Positions 4,805 through 6,332 of a stretch of 6,332 nt of DNA are shown in pieces (the stretch's first letter is position 1; the number at the start of each line of letters is the position of its first letter). The DNA is taken from NCBI GenBank assembly GCA_021806185.1, contig JAJZXZ010000022.1, positions 1-6,332 on the forward strand, read 5' to 3'. Below the pieces are notes generated by a model. That model saw only the letters and a program-made list of their open reading frames with translations. It was not told where the DNA came from and searched no databases. Both the position numbers and the translations under genes were made by a program. Source of the stretch: Microcaldota archaeon. Its GTDB lineage: Archaea > Micrarchaeota > Micrarchaeia > Micrarchaeales > Micrarchaeaceae.

Positions 4805-5134
4805 ATGGATGGTGGCAAAAGGAGGAACCTGACGCTCCTTGGGGGTTCGACGTTCTTCGCTGCGGTAGGCCAGCTCCTGTTCAAGTATTCTTTCACAAGC
4901 AGCTTCGTGGCCGGATGGCTTGCCCTTGGCGTGGTCGCTTATGGGGTATCCACAGTGGCCTATTTCTACGTCCTCAGCAGGGTGCACCTCTCGTGGGCGT
5001 ACGGCATAGGCGGCTTGAGCTACATCTTCACAACCGTGTTAGCCTATCTCGTACTGATGGAGGATATACCTCTGCTCAGGTGGGTCGGCGTCATAGTGAT
5101 AACGATAGGGGTTATCCTAATAGGGACAAGCTGA
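4805..5134 (+). CDS. Four-helix small transporter, ArnE/ArnF- or EamA-like subunit 2
   Basis: A 109-residue membrane protein related to the preceding gene product. Helices: about 10-28, 33-55, 62-83 and 91-107. The first contains AAVGQLLFKYS, with the same Q-x3-K pattern (Q23, K27) as its neighbour and close to the GQLLxK pattern of ArnE-type proteins. LSRVHLSWAYGIGGLSYIFT matches the SxAY signature before helix 3, and E86 sits at the position of the usual Glu between helices 3 and 4. It starts four bases after the upstream stop; a TTG at 4784 would overlap the first gene, but the ATG at 4805 with GTGA at 4796-4799 is preferred. Co-translation and sequence relation suggest the two assemble as a heterodimer, equivalent to one full-size ten-helix EamA protein minus two helices. 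The substrate is not known. Confidence 0.82.
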   Translation: MDGGKRRNLTLLGGSTFFAAVGQLLFKYSFTSSFVAGWLALGVVAYGVSTVAYFYVLSRVHLSWAYGIGGLSYIFTTVLAYLVLMEDIPLLRWVGVIVITIGVILIGTS

Positions 5135-5701
5135 TCAGTGCAGCTCCAGCTTCTTTACCTCCACCTTGCTCATCGATGTTATGTGGGATACCTTTGAGGC
5201 CATCTCCGCCTGCATTCTGCCCTCTATCACCGCTGACGTTATCGCATCTGCTGCATTCTCCTTAGCATAAGCTTCCACGAAGTCGGTTATCTCCTTCCTT
5301 ATTCCCTTCAGCTTCGTGTGCGCGGTCCTTTCCCTCGTTATAGCGACTATCTTCAGGACCATCCTCGCACCGTCCTTTGACGTGACCGGCGCTATTATCG
5401 ACACTACGCTCCGGTATCTCCTTATAAGCGACCGTATGTAGCTGTGCGGCTGCTCTATTGAGATCAGCTGCGTGCGGACAGCGTCCCCGTTCACGCTTAT
5501 TGCCCTGACCACAGCGTTGCTGAACGAGTTCTGCGGGTTGTGGGTCAGCTGCTCAAGGCTCACCCTCAGCTTCCTGCCGACAACCATTTTCTCGTCATCG
5601 GCCGGCATCTCGCATATCGTCTCCTCATTGAAGAGCTTCGGAGCCTGCACCCTGAACCAGTGCTTCATGCGCCACTTGTCTGCAGTTCTTTGCAATGCCA
5701 T
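5135..5701 (-). CDS. rps3ae: Small-subunit ribosomal protein S3Ae (eS1)
   Basis: A 188-residue protein of the S3Ae/eS1 family, found on the 30S platform of archaeal and eukaryotic ribosomes near the mRNA exit site. Signatures: DKWRMKHWFRVQAPKLFNE near the N-terminus, GRKLRVSLEQLTHNPQ, the arginine-rich SYIRSLIRRYRSVV segment, and the late charged helical stretch ending in KVEVKKLELH. Length is about normal, so it is complete. The ATG at 5701 is preferred over the GTG at 5707: GGAGG at 5710-5714 is eight bases from the ATG but only two from the GTG. The ATG lies two bases after the S15 stop, so S15 and S3Ae are evidently co-transcribed and coupled. Its own TGA (5135-5137) directly abuts the TGA of the convergent transporter gene. 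Confidence 0.95.
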   Translation of the reverse strand: MALQRTADKWRMKHWFRVQAPKLFNEETICEMPADDEKMVVGRKLRVSLEQLTHNPQNSFSNAVVRAISVNGDAVRTQLISIEQPHSYIRSLIRRYRSVVSIIAPVTSKDGARMVLKIVAITRERTAHTKLKGIRKEITDFVEAYAKENAADAITSAVIEGRMQAEMASKVSHITSMSKVEVKKLELH

Positions 5702-5703
5702 TG

Positions 5704-6168
5704 TCACGCCCTCCCTTTGATCAGGAGCTCTGCAGTCTGCGGGTCATATCTCCAGTCCTTTGGCAGCCTGCCTTCGCGTTTGTAATACTTCGTAAGCCTC
5801 CATATTTTAGATTCGACCCTGCTGAGCCTCGTCATGCTGTGGGTATCCCTCTTGTTGGCGGCGAGGTGCGCCCTCATCCCGACCGCTTTCTTTATGAGTT
5901 GCAGCATATCGGACGGCACCTCTCCGGCGAGCTTCTTCTCTTCAAGTATCTGCAGCATGCTCTTTCCGGTTGCCTTCTTTATATAGGGGACTTTGTGCTC
6001 CCTTTTCATTGTCTCGCCGATTAGCGCCGGGTCCATCCCCTGCCTGGAATACGAAGCTATAGTGTCCTCTATCTGCTCCTTCGTCATCTCGCCATCGTAG
6101 CTGGCGCTCTCGAAAAGCGGCTTTAACGACGCCGATTTGCCTTTCTTTTTAGTGTGCATTCTTGCCAT
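5704..6168 (-). CDS. rps15: Small-subunit ribosomal protein S15 (uS15, archaeal S15p/S13e type)
   Basis: A 154-residue 30S protein that binds the central domain of 16S rRNA. The N-terminus MARMHTKKKGKS is the archaeal/eukaryotic hallmark. It is followed by an extension absent from bacterial S15 (to about residue 65: an acidic helix, then MDPALIGETMKREHKVPYIK) and by the S15 core with LAANKRDTHSMTRLSRVESKIWRLTKYYKREGRLP and WRYDPQTAELL. The ATG at 6168 is preferred because it reproduces the family's exact beginning and has GAGTGA (6173-6178) upstream. An ATG at 6180 would add MSES and overlap the upstream stop as ATGA, so it remains possible. The gene is second in a leftward run: an upstream partial gene ends at 6177 and S3Ae follows two bases after its stop. 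Confidence 0.94.
   Translation of the reverse strand: MARMHTKKKGKSASLKPLFESASYDGEMTKEQIEDTIASYSRQGMDPALIGETMKREHKVPYIKKATGKSMLQILEEKKLAGEVPSDMLQLIKKAVGMRAHLAANKRDTHSMTRLSRVESKIWRLTKYYKREGRLPKDWRYDPQTAELLIKGRA
5710..5714 (-). promoter_or_regulatory. Ribosome binding site of the S3Ae gene
   Basis: GGAGG on the minus strand within the last codons of the S15 gene. The eight-base spacing to the ATG at 5701 decides against the GTG at 5707 as start. Confidence 0.65.
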
Positions 6169-6176
6169 TGATTCAC

Positions 6177-6332
6177 TCATGTCTTTATAGAGGCCGTGAG
6201 CTCCTTTCCCTTGCTTACTTTTATGCTGCGCGCCTTTAGAATAAGCTTGAGCTCATCCTGTGATGCTACCACAGCAGAATAGTATTCTCCAGGAACATTT
6301 ATATTTATTGATGCTATCTCCTTGTTCAGCGC
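6177..6332 (-). CDS. C-terminal 51 residues of an unidentified protein, possibly valyl-tRNA synthetase
   Basis: A minus-strand frame is open from the window edge (6332) to a TGA at 6177-6179, whose bases overlap the ATG at 6180. The 51 residues begin ALNKEIASININ, continue through VPGEYYSAVVAS and DELKLILKARSIKV, and end KELTASIKT. Alternating hydrophobic strands and one helix are apparent, with no catalytic motif. The pattern of a short LN(x)EI segment, a beta strand, a helix and a closing strand resembles the end of archaeal valyl-tRNA synthetase, and an aminoacyl-tRNA synthetase would suit this translation operon. The fragment is too short to be sure, so the assignment is tentative. That it is a real gene is supported by the tight junction with S15 on the same strand. 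Confidence 0.55.
   Translation of the reverse strand, partial: ALNKEIASININVPGEYYSAVVASQDELKLILKARSIKVSKGKELTASIKT

Noticed and set aside
1..6332. tRNA or rRNA genes, CRISPR arrays, insertion sequences, attachment sites
   Set aside because: I saw no cloverleaf with a T-loop consensus, no rRNA-like block, no regularly spaced repeats, no transposase-like protein and no terminal inverted repeats.

Overview
The window is archaeal and densely packed. It carries archaeal/eukaryotic-type ribosomal proteins L21e, S15 and S3Ae, a DUF655 protein, an archaeal-type topoisomerase I, a TrmI-family tRNA methyltransferase and a TATA-binding protein (TBP) homologue. Shine-Dalgarno-like GGTGA/GGAGG motifs and TTTATAAATA-type TATA boxes also fit an archaeon. 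Very tight spacing, overlapping or abutting stop codons and shortened versions of normally two-part proteins suggest a streamlined genome, possibly a DPANN-type archaeon such as Micrarchaeota. That placement is an inference, because no rRNA or marker phylogeny is available here.

Layout. At the left edge a DUF655 gene (+, 5' end cut off) converges on rpl21e (-), and the two stop codons overlap in a CTAG palindrome. rpl21e diverges from a single-repeat TBP gene (+) across one near-symmetric TATA box. A 220-base non-coding stretch (1222-1441) follows, with an AT-rich inverted repeat, a TATA-like box and two tight hairpins that could belong to a small RNA. Next is a leftward operon read from 4422 down to 1442: a two-helix basic membrane protein, topA, then a TrmI-type methyltransferase lacking the usual N-terminal domain. 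Diverging from it by 21 bases is a rightward pair of four-helix, ArnE/ArnF-like small transporters (4444-5134). Their last stop abuts the stop of S3Ae. The right end is a leftward translation operon: the tail of an unidentified protein (possibly valyl-tRNA synthetase), S15, then S3Ae.

Most genes serve core information processing: translation, tRNA modification, DNA topology and transcription initiation. The exception is the transporter pair, which may handle lipid-linked sugars. The most notable item is the half-length TBP. It has one complete saddle repeat with its DNA-contact residues at canonical spacing and no trace of a second repeat. It would have to act as a homodimer or with a partner, and it sits behind a TATA box that reads plausibly in both directions. 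Secondary points are the truncated TrmI, the Cys-to-Asp change in each zinc finger of TopA, and the structured intergenic region.
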